64,000 nucleotides of DNA from Phycobacter azelaicus (GCF_014884385.1 NZ_WKFH01000003.1:1348001-1412000); one strand, 5' to 3'; shown: positions 16,682-25,680, counted from the first letter of the stretch. A program made the numbers and translations. Notes: a model not told the origin generated them from the sequence alone.

Positions 16682-17335
16682 ATGGGTTTGCGCATCAACG
16701 ATGTGGTTCCGAATTTCACCGCAGAGACCGATCAGGGCACCGTCACCTTCCATGACTGGATCGGGGACAGCTGGGCGATCCTGTTTTCCCACCCCAAGGA
16801 TTTCACCCCGGTCTGCACCACCGAGTTCGGCGCCGTGGCGCAGCTGGCCGAGGAATGGGAGAAGCGCAACACCAAGGTGATCGGTGTCTCCGTTGACGGT
16901 GTCGAGGATCATAAGAAGTGGAAGGGCGACATCGAAAGCTATTCCAAGGCCTCTGCCGGTTTCCCGATCATCGCGGACGAAGGGCTGGCAGTCTCCAAGG
17001 CTTTTGACATGCTGCCTGCCGAAGCCTACCTGCCCGATGGCCGTACACCTGCCGACAGCGCCACCGTGCGCTCGGTCTTCATCATCGGCCCGGACAAGCA
17101 GCTGAAACTGTCGATGACCTATCCGATGTCGGTGGGCCGTAACTTTGCCGAGATCCTGCGCGCGCTGGACGGTCTGCAGATGGCGACCGGCAACGGCGTT
17201 GCGACGCCTGCCAACTGGGTGCCGGGTGAAGACGTGATCATCCCGCCGACCGTGTCGAACGAAGACGCCAAGGCCAAGTTCGGCGAGTTCGAGACCATCT
17301 TCCCCTACCTGCGTAAAACCAAGGCGCCGGAATAA
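16682..17335 (+). CDS. 1-Cys peroxiredoxin (Prx6 type)
   Basis: 217-residue thiol peroxidase that reduces H2O2 and organic hydroperoxides in the cytoplasm. The peroxidatic Cys45 sits in HPKDFTPVCTTEFG. The long C-terminal domain with RSVFIIGPDKQLKLSMTYPMSVGRNFAEILRALDGLQ is the Prx6 signature, and no resolving cysteine is visible. TAGGAGACCTCC precedes the ATG. Monocistronic with a terminator behind it. It is divergent from an aldehyde dehydrogenase, a reasonable oxidative-stress pairing. Confidence 0.93.
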   Translation: MGLRINDVVPNFTAETDQGTVTFHDWIGDSWAILFSHPKDFTPVCTTEFGAVAQLAEEWEKRNTKVIGVSVDGVEDHKKWKGDIESYSKASAGFPIIADEGLAVSKAFDMLPAEAYLPDGRTPADSATVRSVFIIGPDKQLKLSMTYPMSVGRNFAEILRALDGLQMATGNGVATPANWVPGEDVIIPPTVSNEDAKAKFGEFETIFPYLRKTKAPE

Positions 17336-17360
17336 GTCGGAAGCCAATTCGAAGTTCAGC

Positions 17361-17382
17361 AAGGGGGCCGTTTGGCCCCTTT
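17361..17382. terminator. Terminator between peroxiredoxin and the convergent kinase gene
   Basis: The stem GGGGCC (17364-17369) pairs with GGCCCC (17374-17379) and extends by A-T and G-T pairs. On the plus strand TTTGTCATTT follows. It abuts the minus-strand stop at 17384, so it may act in both directions. Confidence 0.75.
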
Positions 17383-17383
17383 G

Positions 17384-17896
17384 TCATTTCGCGGATTTCT
17401 CTTCGGGTGCGGTGTGAAGCACGATATTGAACCCCTCCTGCGGCGTGGGCAGCATGAAGTGTTTCGAGAACTGGTGAAACTGCTCTTCGGTGGCCGAAAA
17501 TGGGTGCTCGCCACTGGTATTGCGCGCACGCAGGCGGGCGAGGCAGACATCATCGGGCACCTCTATCACATGAAGCTGATGGGCCGCGCTGGTCTGGCCC
17601 AAAAGTCCGCGTAGCCACTGGCGCTGCTCGATTGTGTTGGCAGAGAAATCCAGCACCACGGAGAGACCGGTGTTCAAGAGTTCAACGACATGGGGCGCGA
17701 TGGCCGCATGCAGCCTGGCCGTGCAGCGCAGGTAGTCAGCTCCTGAGGTGATCTCGCCGGGAAACAGCGTGCTGAGCCATACATCCTCTGCAATCAGAAC
17801 TGCCTCGTCTTGCTGTTTCAAGCGCTGGGCCAGAGTGGATTTTCCAGAGGCGATCTTGCCGCACAGCATGTGAAGCACGGGATGGTATTGGGGCAT
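17384..17896 (-). CDS. P-loop ATPase/kinase, zeta-toxin or gluconate-kinase-like
   Basis: 170-residue AAA_33-type small-molecule kinase. Walker A is GKIASGKST near residue 14; LIAEDVWLSTLFPGE and VVLDFSANTIEQRQWL follow, with a C-terminal lid region RLRARN. The likely start is ATG 17896; it has no clear ribosome site, and an ATG at MLCGKIASGKST is an alternative. The family includes nucleoside, antibiotic and sugar kinases, so no substrate is named. It lies alone, in the same direction as the GT25 gene further upstream. Confidence 0.7.
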   Translation of the reverse strand: MPQYHPVLHMLCGKIASGKSTLAQRLKQQDEAVLIAEDVWLSTLFPGEITSGADYLRCTARLHAAIAPHVVELLNTGLSVVLDFSANTIEQRQWLRGLLGQTSAAHQLHVIEVPDDVCLARLRARNTSGEHPFSATEEQFHQFSKHFMLPTPQEGFNIVLHTAPEEKSAK

Positions 17897-17964
17897 TTTT
17901 GAAAACCATGTGAAGCGCAGAAGGTGCAAGGTTTGGCGCGCTGTGATTGTTCAGAGTTCGACCA

Positions 17965-17987
17965 CCCGGCCCGACGATCAGGCCGGG
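17965..17987 (-). terminator. Hairpin downstream of the GT25 gene
   Basis: A perfect 7-bp stem (CCCGGCC / GGCCGGG) with a 9-base loop, 94 bp beyond the GT25 stop. There is no U-run on the minus strand, so this is at best a weak or Rho-assisted terminator. Confidence 0.35.
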
Positions 17988-18080
17988 ATGTTAATTCGGA
18001 CAAGGAGCCGAGGGGCAATATGCTGAACCGAAGCTTTCATGCCATGATGCCTTGCACAGCGATGCTCAGAAGTCCAGCGG

Positions 18081-18794
18081 TCACGCTGTTTGCGGACGGG
18101 CCGATACATGCGCGCGGTAGAGCGCACGCTTGAACTCACGCGAGAGCTTATTGCCGCTTTTACGTTTCTGGATGGTGGATCCACCCAGTTCATCGGTCAG
18201 TTCGCTCACGCCATTGGGCAGGATGGTTTGTATTCTTTGGCCGTGGATCCAGTGCATTTGCAGGAAGGTGTCCACGGGACGGTCGATGGTGGTACTGGCG
18301 GCCAACAGATTTTCTGCCGCATTTCGCCCCACCACCTGTGCCACGGTTTGCAGGCCTATCACGCGGGGAAGAAACAGCTTGGCCGCGCCATTTTGATCAA
18401 TGATCGCTGCTGGGCTTTCCCGGCGTTTGGCTGGCAGCCGGATGAAACTGTCCGTATCGGCGTGGGTCTCGATCAGGGATAATGTGGCCTGCCATTCAGC
18501 TTGTTGCAGTGCCAGATCGTCTTCCACAATCAGCGCATAGTCCCAGCCCTTATCGACGATCCGTTGCCAGCAGGCGCGATGAGACAAAAAGCACCCGACC
18601 TCACCCGGTGATAGGGGGAACGGGTAGCTTGGCGCATGAAGGTCGCCCTTACGCAGAGGGAAAATATTATGCGCGACGGCCTCGCGGCCATTTACGGCCT
18701 CAGTCACCTCTGCATTCGGCAGGCTGTACAGCAGATGCTCTACATTGGCCGCCCGTTTGCTGCTGCCGGACATATGGATGATCAACGAATGCAT
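18081..18794 (-). CDS. Glycosyltransferase family 25 protein
   Basis: 237-residue GT25-type (LPS biosynthesis / LgtB-like) sugar transferase. Supporting motifs are SPGEVGCFLSHRACWQRIVDKGWDYALIVEDDL, where EDD is the metal/nucleotide-sugar motif, and a late TSTTIDRPVD-like segment. GAGG precedes the ATG at 18794 at acceptable spacing; a longer frame upstream was rejected. These enzymes decorate LPS or capsule. The gene is isolated, so the acceptor is unknown. Confidence 0.83.
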   Translation of the reverse strand: MHSLIIHMSGSSKRAANVEHLLYSLPNAEVTEAVNGREAVAHNIFPLRKGDLHAPSYPFPLSPGEVGCFLSHRACWQRIVDKGWDYALIVEDDLALQQAEWQATLSLIETHADTDSFIRLPAKRRESPAAIIDQNGAAKLFLPRVIGLQTVAQVVGRNAAENLLAASTTIDRPVDTFLQMHWIHGQRIQTILPNGVSELTDELGGSTIQKRKSGNKLSREFKRALYRAHVSARPQTA

Positions 18795-18889
18795 GAGAAA
18801 AACCTCTAAACCGCTTTGCTCACTTAAGAAAGCTTGCCTTTGTCCCAAGGCCTGATTGACTTGACGGGTGGCGGACATACAGTCGCCCT

Positions 18890-19450
18890 ATGCGTGTTGA
18901 GGTTGTTCTTTCTTCTCTTTCGATTCTTCTCACGGCCGTTGCATTACTGGTCTCCGGATTGCAGGATCTATTGTTGGTGAGCATTCCCTGTATGCTGGCC
19001 AGTCTGATCCTTTTGGTTCGGGCTCGCTCTTCCAGGCGGCGTGTATCTGGCAGACAGCAGACCGTTTTGTTGGATGGTTCCAACGTCATGCATTGGAAAG
19101 ACGGCGTTCCGCAGCTCGAGACGGTTCGGAAGGTACTGTCCTGCCTGCAAAGAAATGGGTACTCGCCCGGCGTGATCTTTGATGCAAATGCCGGGTATCT
19201 GATATCCGGCAGTTACATGCACGATGGCCATCTTGCCAAGGCGCTGGGCCTGCCGCGTGACCGGGTCATGGTGGTGCCGAAAGGAACGCCTGCCGATCCG
19301 GCAATCCTGATGGCGGCCCGGGATCTGGGCGCGCGCATCGTGAGCAATGACCGGTATCGTGACTGGGAGGTGGACCATCCCGAAATCAGCCAGCCGGGCT
19401 ATCTGATACGAGGTGCTTTTCGGGGCGGGCAGGTGTCTCTCGATTTGTGA
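18890..19450 (+). CDS. Membrane-tethered NYN-domain (Zc3h12a/Regnase-like) ribonuclease candidate
   Basis: 186 residues. The N-terminus has two hydrophobic segments (about residues 3-23 and 26-43), then a basic linker (RARSSRRR) and a PIN-like NYN domain. Acidic active-site positions are visible in VLLDGSNVMHW, VIFDANAGY, ADPAILMAARDLGARIVSNDRYRDW. This order matches RNase_Zc3h12a, the fold of eukaryotic Regnase-1. Topology suggests the nuclease faces the cytoplasm from the inner membrane. Single gene; the RNA target is unknown. Confidence 0.75.
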   Translation: MRVEVVLSSLSILLTAVALLVSGLQDLLLVSIPCMLASLILLVRARSSRRRVSGRQQTVLLDGSNVMHWKDGVPQLETVRKVLSCLQRNGYSPGVIFDANAGYLISGSYMHDGHLAKALGLPRDRVMVVPKGTPADPAILMAARDLGARIVSNDRYRDWEVDHPEISQPGYLIRGAFRGGQVSLDL

Positions 19451-19471
19451 GGGGCTCTTCACAATGAAAAA

Positions 19472-19496
19472 GACCCCGCCGTTGCCAGCGGGGCCT
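19472..19496 (-). terminator. Intrinsic terminator of pnp
   Basis: The stem CCCCGC (19474-19479) pairs with GCGGGG (19488-19493), extended by a G-C pair beyond one mismatch. On the minus strand CTTTTTC follows, 27 bp after the pnp stop. Confidence 0.8.
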
Positions 19497-19522
19497 TTCC
19501 GATTTCAGAATGCGGCTGCAGA

Positions 19523-21664
19523 TCAGTCCGCGGCTTCTTCTTTCTTTTCAGGTGCGGCGGGTTCGCCGGTTTCCTGATCGACAACTTTCATCGACAGGCG
19601 CACCTTGCCACGATCGTCAAAGCCCAGAAGCTTGACCCAGACCTCCTGACCTTCCTTCAGAACGTCCGAAGGATGGTTCAGGCGACGGTTCTCGATCTGG
19701 CTGACGTGCACCAGGCCGTCGCGCTTTCCGAAGAAGTTCACGAAGGCGCCGAAATCGACGATCTTTACCACCTTGCCTTTGTAGATCGCGCCTTCTTCCG
19801 GCTCTGCCACGATCGCGTGGATCATGTCATAGGCCTTCTGGATGGCGTCACCGTTGGACGAGGCGATCTTGATCACGCCATCATCGTTGATGTCGACCTT
19901 GGCACCCGAGGTTTCCACGATTTCGCGGATGACCTTGCCGCCCGAGCCGATCACTTCACGGATCTTGTCGGTGGGGATGTTCATGGTCTCGATACGCGGT
20001 GCATGCGCCGAGAAGCCCTTGGCTTCGGTCAGAGCCTTGCCCATCTCACCGAGGATGTGAAGACGGCCTGCCTTGGCTTGCTCCAGGGCCTTTTCCATGA
20101 TTTCGGGCGTGATGCCTGCAACCTTGATGTCCATCTGAAGCGAGGTGATGCCGTTCTCGGTACCAGCCACCTTGAAATCCATGTCGCCAAGGTGGTCTTC
20201 GTCACCCAGAATGTCCGACAGGATCGCGTAGGAGCCGTCGTCTTCGAGGATCAGACCCATGGCCACACCGGCCACTGGCGCTTTCAGGGGAACACCTGCA
20301 TCCATCATCGACAAGGAGCCACCACAGACCGACGCCATCGAGGAGGAACCATTCGATTCGGTGATCTCGGACACCACGCGGATGGTGTAGGGGAAGTCGG
20401 TTGCCGCGGGCAGAACCGCCTGCAGCGCGCGCCATGCCAGCTTGCCGTGGCCGATTTCGCGGCGACCGGGCGAACCTACGCGGCCCACTTCACCAACCGA
20501 GTAGGGTGGGAAGTTGTAGTGCAGCAGGAAGTTCGATTTGAAGTTGCCGTGCAGCGCGTCGATGAACTGCTCGTCATCGCCGGTGCCCAGCGTGGTCACG
20601 ACCAGACCCTGGGTTTCACCACGGGTGAACAGCGCAGACCCGTGGGTGCGCGGCAAAAAGCCGGTTTCGCAGACGATGTCGCGGATCTCGTCGGTCTTGC
20701 GGCCGTCGATACGCTTGCCAGTTTTCACCACGTCGCCGCGCAGGATGCTGGCCTCGAGCTTTTTCAGGGCAGAGCCGAGGTTCTCGTCCTCAAGCTGCTC
20801 GTCGCTGAGCGCTTCCTTGATCGCGTCGCGTGCGGCAGCAACGGCGGCGGTGCGCTCCTGCTTGTCGGTGATCGCGAAGGCGGCGCGCATCTGCTCTTCA
20901 CCGGCGGCTTTGACGGCTGCATAGAGATCGGAGTAGTCCGGCGCGGCAAAGTCGAAGGGCTCTTTCGCGGCTTCTTCGGCCAGCGAGACGATCAGGTCGA
21001 TCACCGGCTGGATCTGCTCGTGCGCAAAGTTCACGGCGCCCAGCATTTCAGCTTCGGTCAGCTCGTAAGCTTCGGATTCCACCATCATCACGGCGTTCTT
21101 GGTACCTGCGACAACCAGGTCGAGGCGCTGCTCGGGGTTGAGGCGCAGGTCCTGCATGTCGTCGACGGTCGGGTTCAGAACGTATTCGCCATCCTCGAAC
21201 CCAACGCGGGCACCAGCGATCGGGCCCATGAAGGGCGCGCCGGAAATGGTCAGCGCGGCAGAGGCCGCGATCATCGCGACGATGTCGGGGTCATTGACCA
21301 GATCGTGGCTCAGCACGGTGCACATCACCAGGACTTCGTTCTTGAAGCCGGGGACGAACAGCGGGCGGATCGGACGGTCGATCAGACGCGCAGTGAGGGT
21401 TTCCTTCTCGGTGGGGCGGGCCTCACGCTTGAAGAAGCCACCGGGGACCTTGCCTGCGGCGTAATATTTTTCCTGGTAGTGAACGGTCAGGGGAAAGAAG
21501 TCCTGGCCGGGCTTTTGCTGCTTGGCAAAGGTGACGTTTGCCATAACCGAGGTTTCGCCGAGGGTGGCAATCACTGTGCCGTCTGCCTGGCGGGCAACCT
21601 TGCCGGTTTCCAGTGTGAGCGTTTCCTCGCCCCACTGCATCGATTTCTTCGTAACGTTGAACAT
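19523..21664 (-). CDS. pnp: Polyribonucleotide nucleotidyltransferase (PNPase)
   Basis: 713-residue 3'-5' phosphorolytic exoribonuclease of the RNA degradosome. Domain order is RNase PH-like 1 (about 10-140), helical linker, RNase PH-like 2 (about 310-540), KH (about 555-615, with [11 protein letters not shown]) and S1 (about 620-690, [33 protein letters not shown]). The acidic tail is usual. Length and order match the family exactly. Unlike the common rpsO-pnp arrangement, rpsO lies 2.4 kb upstream with several small genes between. Confidence 0.98.
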   Translation of the reverse strand: MFNVTKKSMQWGEETLTLETGKVARQADGTVIATLGETSVMANVTFAKQQKPGQDFFPLTVHYQEKYYAAGKVPGGFFKREARPTEKETLTARLIDRPIRPLFVPGFKNEVLVMCTVLSHDLVNDPDIVAMIAASAALTISGAPFMGPIAGARVGFEDGEYVLNPTVDDMQDLRLNPEQRLDLVVAGTKNAVMMVESEAYELTEAEMLGAVNFAHEQIQPVIDLIVSLAEEAAKEPFDFAAPDYSDLYAAVKAAGEEQMRAAFAITDKQERTAAVAAARDAIKEALSDEQLEDENLGSALKKLEASILRGDVVKTGKRIDGRKTDEIRDIVCETGFLPRTHGSALFTRGETQGLVVTTLGTGDDEQFIDALHGNFKSNFLLHYNFPPYSVGEVGRVGSPGRREIGHGKLAWRALQAVLPAATDFPYTIRVVSEITESNGSSSMASVCGGSLSMMDAGVPLKAPVAGVAMGLILEDDGSYAILSDILGDEDHLGDMDFKVAGTENGITSLQMDIKVAGITPEIMEKALEQAKAGRLHILGEMGKALTEAKGFSAHAPRIETMNIPTDKIREVIGSGGKVIREIVETSGAKVDINDDGVIKIASSNGDAIQKAYDMIHAIVAEPEEGAIYKGKVVKIVDFGAFVNFFGKRDGLVHVSQIENRRLNHPSDVLKEGQEVWVKLLGFDDRGKVRLSMKVVDQETGEPAAPEKKEEAAD

Positions 21665-21882
21665 ATCAGCATCCTAAGTGGGAGCTCTCCCAGGCGTATC
21701 CCGGGTCTCCCGTTGTCATGGCGGCCCCATTGCCGCCGGCCCCCTCCATCTTTCTTTCGAGCGCCGGGGCCATGGCGCAACGTCTCAGATGCCCGGCCCT
21801 TACATCACTTTGGGCCGGATTGAAAGGAAAAGCGCCGCAAGCGGCTGAGATAAAGGAGGGTTTGGTCTATGCGGGCCTGTAC

Positions 21883-22149
21883 CTACCGGTCACAGATCTG
21901 CCGGTCCCGGGCGAGCATGGCCGCCTCTACGGCTGCCAGCCGCGCCGTTGCCTCGGCGTCTGAACCGCCACGTTGCTTAACCTTCTGCCAGATGGCACGA
22001 CAAGAGCGCGGCGACCAGGGCAATGCCGCGTCCTGCATCCAGGCCCGAAGGTCGGGTGGCAAGCGATCATAGGCCGCCATCGGATCCTCAGAGCGTTTCC
22101 GGATGGGCAGGCTGGTTGTACCAAGATTGCGGCGATGCAAGCGGGGCAT
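21883..22149 (-). CDS. DUF6525 family small protein
   Basis: 88-residue basic protein (MPRLHRRNLGTTSLPIRKRSEDPMAAYDRLPPDLRAWMQDAALPWSPRSCRAIW...). The YDRLPPDLRAWM and LPWSPRSCRAIW blocks are what I recognise as DUF6525, found in Rhodobacterales and without known function. The start at 22149 is chosen from homology; the ribosome site is weak. It is upstream of pnp on the same strand, separated by about 220 bp. Confidence 0.7.
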   Translation of the reverse strand: MPRLHRRNLGTTSLPIRKRSEDPMAAYDRLPPDLRAWMQDAALPWSPRSCRAIWQKVKQRGGSDAEATARLAAVEAAMLARDRQICDR

Positions 22150-22310
22150 GAGAGTTCCATTGGACGGCGTTTCGAAGACATGTAATAACATATCATACTA
22201 TGCTGGCAACACATCTTAGTTTTTACAGATCAAGGTTTTATGATGCAGTAGGGCCGTCAACGCATCAGCAATCATTTGGTGTCAGGGCTTACTAATCGAT
22301 TCTGAGAGAG

Positions 22311-22697
22311 ATGCGTATGTCAAATAATGAAATGGTCGAACAAGTACAAAACGCCATTCGGGCTCATGGTGCTTGGAAACTCCGGCTGAAAACTGCGATT
22401 GCAACAGGCACCAGCACGCTGAGCGTGGATCAGGTTGCCAGGGATGATTGTTGCGACTTCGGGAAGTGGCTTTACTCCAATAAGATTACACCGACCACGA
22501 AGAACGGCGTACCTTATCAGGTCATCAAACGACTTCACAGCGAATTTCACCAGTGCGCTGGCAGCGTCCTGAAGGAAGCGACCACAGGAAAACGGGAAAC
22601 CGCCACCCAACTCCTCGATGGATCATTCACCGACAAGAGCAACACACTGGTCAGAGCGCTTGGGAAATGGAAAGGCGAGCTTCAAGCCGGCCAGTAG
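22311..22697 (+). CDS. Free-standing CZB (chemoreceptor zinc-binding) domain protein
   Basis: 128 residues that consist of one CZB four-helix unit. Likely zinc ligands are the His in AHGAWK (near residue 19), Cys in DDCCDFGKWL (the Cx-F-G-x-W-L core) and His in LHSEFH. CZB domains usually sit at the C-terminus of chemoreceptors or diguanylate cyclases and sense zinc or hypochlorous acid. Here there is no partner domain, so it may act in trans. The start is ATG 22311 or 22317. A strong hairpin follows. The upstream 160 bp are AT-rich and probably hold divergent promoters. Confidence 0.82.
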   Translation: MRMSNNEMVEQVQNAIRAHGAWKLRLKTAIATGTSTLSVDQVARDDCCDFGKWLYSNKITPTTKNGVPYQVIKRLHSEFHQCAGSVLKEATTGKRETATQLLDGSFTDKSNTLVRALGKWKGELQAGQ

Positions 22698-22711
22698 GCG
22701 CCGCCTAACGG

Positions 22712-22747
22712 ACAGCCGCTCCGGGACAGCCCTATCGGAGCGGCTGT
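22712..22747 (+). terminator. Long hairpin after the CZB gene
   Basis: A perfect 12-bp inverted repeat (ACAGCCGCTCCG / CGGAGCGGCTGT) with a 12-base loop, 15 bp behind the stop codon. No U-tract follows, but the position and stability favour a terminator. Confidence 0.65.
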
Positions 22748-22878
22748 GGCAGTGACAAAAACGGTTGCGCACACAAAGAACACCCGCAAAATTGTCTGGT
22801 GTTCGGGCCCCGCTTGAAAAACAAGGTCTCCGCCAACCCACTGACCAGATTCAGGTTGTCGACGTCCGACAGGGGAGG

Positions 22879-23061
22879 CTATCCCTTGCCCTCCTGAACT
22901 TGGTACTGAAGACGAGCACGTCTCAGGCGTTCGGTCTTCCTGCGCCGTGTCTCGCTTTCGTCGTCCATGATCTCCCGTGCGGCACGAGTTGTCTTGTCCA
23001 GCGCGGTTTCCTTGCGCTGTACCCCGGCATTCTCCAGATCCTTAATCGTTAGCTTCTGCAT
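22879..23061 (-). CDS. Small basic hypothetical protein
   Basis: 60 residues, highly charged (MQKLTIKDLENAGVQRKETALDKTTRAAREIMDDESETRRRKTERLRRARLQYQVQEGKG), predicted mostly helical with an Arg/Lys-rich second half. AAGGA precedes the ATG at 23061 at good spacing. The composition suggests a nucleic-acid-associated or stress protein, but I do not recognise a family with certainty. It is same-strand with the DUF982 gene upstream. Confidence 0.55.
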   Translation of the reverse strand: MQKLTIKDLENAGVQRKETALDKTTRAAREIMDDESETRRRKTERLRRARLQYQVQEGKG

Positions 23062-23146
23062 TGTCTCAATCCTTGAAGGCAGGGGAGGCACCCAGAGCAG
23101 GGTATCCTATTGGCGTCTGAGCGTAGGGCAGCAAGTGCCCGCTGGC

Positions 23147-23404
23147 TTAGGCAGCAATGGAAGGCTCGGCTTTCAGACCGGCGGTCTCGACTGCGGCCAA
23201 AAAGGCCACGCGCGCTGCGTCGACTGGTGCGAGACAGTCCATGACGGCGTCGATCTGCTCTAGCGCAAGATCCCGTCTGTGATCTGAAACCGGCCAGGCC
23301 TTTTTCAGCCAGTGATGAGCTTGTTCGATTGTTGTGATTTTCTTTGTCCGGCCCTCTGAGGGCAGGAAAATCGTCATGGGAGAACCCCAGGTAATTTCTA
23401 TCAA
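23147..23404 (-). CDS. DUF982 family protein
   Basis: 85 residues. ITTIEQAHHWLKKAWPVSDHRRDLALEQIDAVMDCLAPVDAARVAFLAAVETAGL follows the DUF982 pattern of a Trp-Pro, a helix, and an AR-x-AF-x-AA-x-EAG end. The function is unknown; the family is common in Rhizobiales and Rhodobacterales. Family homology includes the segment before MTIFLPSEG, which favours the TTG at 23404; ATG 23377 is the alternative. Confidence 0.65.
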   Translation of the reverse strand: MIEITWGSPMTIFLPSEGRTKKITTIEQAHHWLKKAWPVSDHRRDLALEQIDAVMDCLAPVDAARVAFLAAVETAGLKAEPSIAA

Positions 23405-23467
23405 ATCTCGTCTTTCTGTCGTTTCTTGGATACGGGCGGCGCGTGGTAGATACTGGGTGCCGCAAGG

Positions 23468-23505
23468 GGCGAGAGCATGGCAAAGGACGCTCTCGCCGTA
23501 TTTTT
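23468..23505 (+). terminator. Plus-strand intrinsic terminator without an assigned gene
   Basis: A perfect 9-bp stem, GGCGAGAGC (23468-23476) with GCTCTCGCC (23489-23497), is followed by GTATTTTTG on the plus strand. No plus-strand coding sequence ends here, so it may close a small RNA transcribed from the region around 23400. Confidence 0.5.
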
Positions 23506-23507
23506 GT

Positions 23508-23526
23508 CGGCCCTTGTTCAGGGCCG
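23508..23526 (-). terminator. Hairpin just after cspA
   Basis: A 6-bp GC stem (CGGCCC / GGGCCG, 7-base loop) starting 8 bp after the cspA stop. The minus strand continues with ACAAAAATAC rather than U-rich sequence, so termination is uncertain. Confidence 0.35.
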
Positions 23527-23533
23527 CAGGGGC

Positions 23534-23740
23534 TTATGCCAATGCAAGGTTGCTTGCAGATTCGCGACCGTCGCGACCGCTCTCGAGATCAAAGGTCACG
23601 GCCTGACCATCGTCAAGCTGCTGGATGCCTGCGCGTTCAAGAGCGGAAATATGAACAAAAACGTCCCGCGATCCATGCTCGGGAGCAATGAAACCAAAAC
23701 CTTTTTGAGTGTTGAACCATTTCACGGTGCCATTGGCCAT
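23534..23740 (-). CDS. cspA: Cold-shock protein (CspA family)
   Basis: 68-residue single OB-fold RNA chaperone. RNP1 (KGFGFI) and RNP2 (VFVHISAL) are both present, after [12 protein letters not shown]. The ATG at 23740 has GGAG upstream; the frame extending to 23809 is untranslated leader. The roughly 280-bp leader/intergenic stretch to rpsO has room for the long 5' UTR normal for csp mRNAs. A canonical promoter was not obvious. Confidence 0.93.
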   Translation of the reverse strand: MANGTVKWFNTQKGFGFIAPEHGSRDVFVHISALERAGIQQLDDGQAVTFDLESGRDGRESASNLALA

Positions 23741-23969
23741 CGTGTCGTCTCCATAATAAATGTCATCCGCAACACGCGATGACCCGGCCCAGTGTCGACA
23801 TAAGAACAACTGGGGCCGTTAGGAAACAGAAGGTCGTAGGAAGAAGCTTTGCCCAATACACATGGGGCATTCCATCCGAGATTGTAAGGGGAAAGGCGAA
23901 AATATCCTGGAACTAATTTATCACCTCAGTCTGGCGCGACCTTTTGGAGCATCACGCAGCTCCAACAAA

Positions 23970-23999
23970 AAACGCCCGCTCCTTTGGGAACGGGCGTTT
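23970..23999 (-). terminator. Intrinsic terminator of rpsO
   Basis: A perfect 9-bp stem (AAACGCCCG / CGGGCGTTT) with a 12-base loop, followed on the minus strand by a run of T residues (TTTTTTG counting the stem end). It begins 22 bp after the rpsO stop. Confidence 0.9.
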
Positions 24000-24021
24000 G
24001 CAACTGGATGCAATGTCGCGC

Positions 24022-24291
24022 TTAGCGGCGGATGCCCAGACGCTTGATCAGGTCCTGGTAACGGGCCTCATCCTTGCCTTTGGTGTAGTCCAGCAGCTTA
24101 CGACGCTGAGCAACCATCTTCAGCAGACCACGACGACCGTGGTTGTCTTTCTTGTGGGTCTTGAAGTGCTCGGTCAGGGTGTTGATACGCGACGTCAGAA
24201 TGGCAACCTGAACTTCGGGCGAACCGGTGTCGCCTTCCTTGGTTGCGAATTCTTTCATCAGGCGTGCTTTTTCTTCAGCAGTAATCGACAT
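24022..24291 (-). CDS. rpsO: 30S ribosomal protein S15
   Basis: 89 residues, the exact family length. The sequence [71 protein letters not shown] is unmistakable S15, which binds 16S rRNA helices 20-22. AAGGAGACCCCG precedes the ATG at 24291; the upstream extension of the frame is leader sequence. It has its own terminator, so it is not co-transcribed with pnp here. Confidence 0.98.
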   Translation of the reverse strand: MSITAEEKARLMKEFATKEGDTGSPEVQVAILTSRINTLTEHFKTHKKDNHGRRGLLKMVAQRRKLLDYTKGKDEARYQDLIKRLGIRR

Positions 24292-24462
24292 CGGGGTCTC
24301 CTTCATAAGGTTAAAGTGGATGGCGCAGGCCGGGATGTCGTCCAGCACAGGCCCATGGAGAAATCCGCCGCGATTCCACGACAGATGCGGGCGTATAGGC
24401 GGTTTCGCGGAAAAAAGCAAAGGCGATGTTCATCGAATTGCCTTTTCGCCCGTGTGATCGTT

Positions 24463-25665
24463 TCATGCTCTGCGCCAGCCCGGAAAGGGATCTGGCATGT
24501 CTTTCAATCCGGATAACGCGTCGGCATCTGGAACATCCATCAGGCAGGCCTCCAGCCGGGCCTTCAGGCGCGGCCAGTCGATGCCGCTGCCGATAAAGAC
24601 CAGCTCCTGCCTGCGATCGCCAAAGGGCTCTTGCCAGTGTTCCTTTAGGTACGCCTGCGCCTGCGCATGGGTCGGCCTGCGATCTTCGGGGACGGTCGCC
24701 CACCAGGTCCCGAGTGGGGCTACGCTGGACAGGGCCCCGGCCAGGGAGAATTCTGCCACCCAATCGGGGCGGGTTGCGATCCAGAAATGCCCTTTGGCCC
24801 GGATCACACCGGGAAGGTCCGCATTCAGAACCCGGTGGATGGCGGCGGGATCAAAAGGCTGTCTGGCGCGAAAGACAAAGGACCGGATGCCATATTCGTC
24901 GCTTTCGGGGGTGTGATCGGCAAATCCATACAGTTCTTTTGCCCACATGGGGTGTTCATGTGCGGTTTCGAAACTGAACAGGCCTGTGTCAAGGATGTCT
25001 CCAGCCTCCACCTGGCTGTGATCTACCTCGATGATGCGGGCATCGGCGTTCAGACTGCGAATGATCTTTCGCGCTGCGTCGACCTTGGCAGGGCCTGCGT
25101 CCGAAATCTTGTTCAGCACCACTACATCTGCAAATTCCATCTGGTCGGTCAAAAGGTGCACCAGGCTTCTGGTGTCTTCCTCACCCATGCTCTCCCCGCG
25201 ATCGGCTAGCTGGTCATGGCTTGAAAAATCACGTGGCAGGTTCACCGCATCGACCACGGTCACCATGGTGTCAAGGCGGGCCACATCAGACAGGCTGACG
25301 CCCGCCTCATCGCGAAATTCAAAGGTGGTCGCGACGGGAAGCGGCTCAGAAATGCCCGTGGATTCAATAAGGAGGTAATCGTAGCGCCCGGCCTCAGCGA
25401 GGCGGCGCACCTCTTTCAACAGATCGTCTCGCAGGGTGCAGCAGATGCAACCGTTGGAGAGCTCCACCAGTGTCTCGTCTGTCTGGCTCATCTCGGCGGA
25501 ACCTGCGCGCACCAAGTCGGCATCAATGTTCACCTCGGACATATCGTTGACGATGACCGCAACGCGGCGGCCCTCGCGGTTGTTCAGTATACGGTTCAGC
25601 AAAGTGGTCTTGCCTGCGCCCAGGAAGCCAGACAGAACGGTGACAGGGAGGCGTGGGTCGGCCAT
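24463..25665 (-). CDS. COG0523 GTP-binding metallochaperone (CobW/ZigA-like)
   Basis: 400-residue G3E-family GTPase. Walker A is [16 protein letters not shown] near residue 12, the metal-binding CxCC motif is GCICCT, the switch region is ESTGISEP and the specificity motif NKIS. A C-terminal CobW_C domain (about 260-365, [19 protein letters not shown]) follows. A near-perfect palindrome 16-37 bp upstream of the start looks like a Zur box, pointing to zinc-limitation control and a zinc chaperone role. The ATG at 25665 has GGAG upstream; the TTG 12 bases earlier is rejected. Confidence 0.9.
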   Translation of the reverse strand: MADPRLPVTVLSGFLGAGKTTLLNRILNNREGRRVAVIVNDMSEVNIDADLVRAGSAEMSQTDETLVELSNGCICCTLRDDLLKEVRRLAEAGRYDYLLIESTGISEPLPVATTFEFRDEAGVSLSDVARLDTMVTVVDAVNLPRDFSSHDQLADRGESMGEEDTRSLVHLLTDQMEFADVVVLNKISDAGPAKVDAARKIIRSLNADARIIEVDHSQVEAGDILDTGLFSFETAHEHPMWAKELYGFADHTPESDEYGIRSFVFRARQPFDPAAIHRVLNADLPGVIRAKGHFWIATRPDWVAEFSLAGALSSVAPLGTWWATVPEDRRPTHAQAQAYLKEHWQEPFGDRRQELVFIGSGIDWPRLKARLEACLMDVPDADALSGLKDMPDPFPGWRRA

Positions 25666-25680
25666 GAAGATCTCCAAGAT

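Noticed and set aside
18019..18133. A 37-codon plus-strand frame with a nearby AAGGAG
   Set aside because: It runs into the end of the GT25 gene on the opposite strand, has no conserved features, and the spacing of the putative ribosome site is poor.
19673..21823. A 716-codon open frame opposite pnp
   Set aside because: It is the antisense shadow of PNPase; high-GC codon bias opens the complementary frame. It resembles no protein family.
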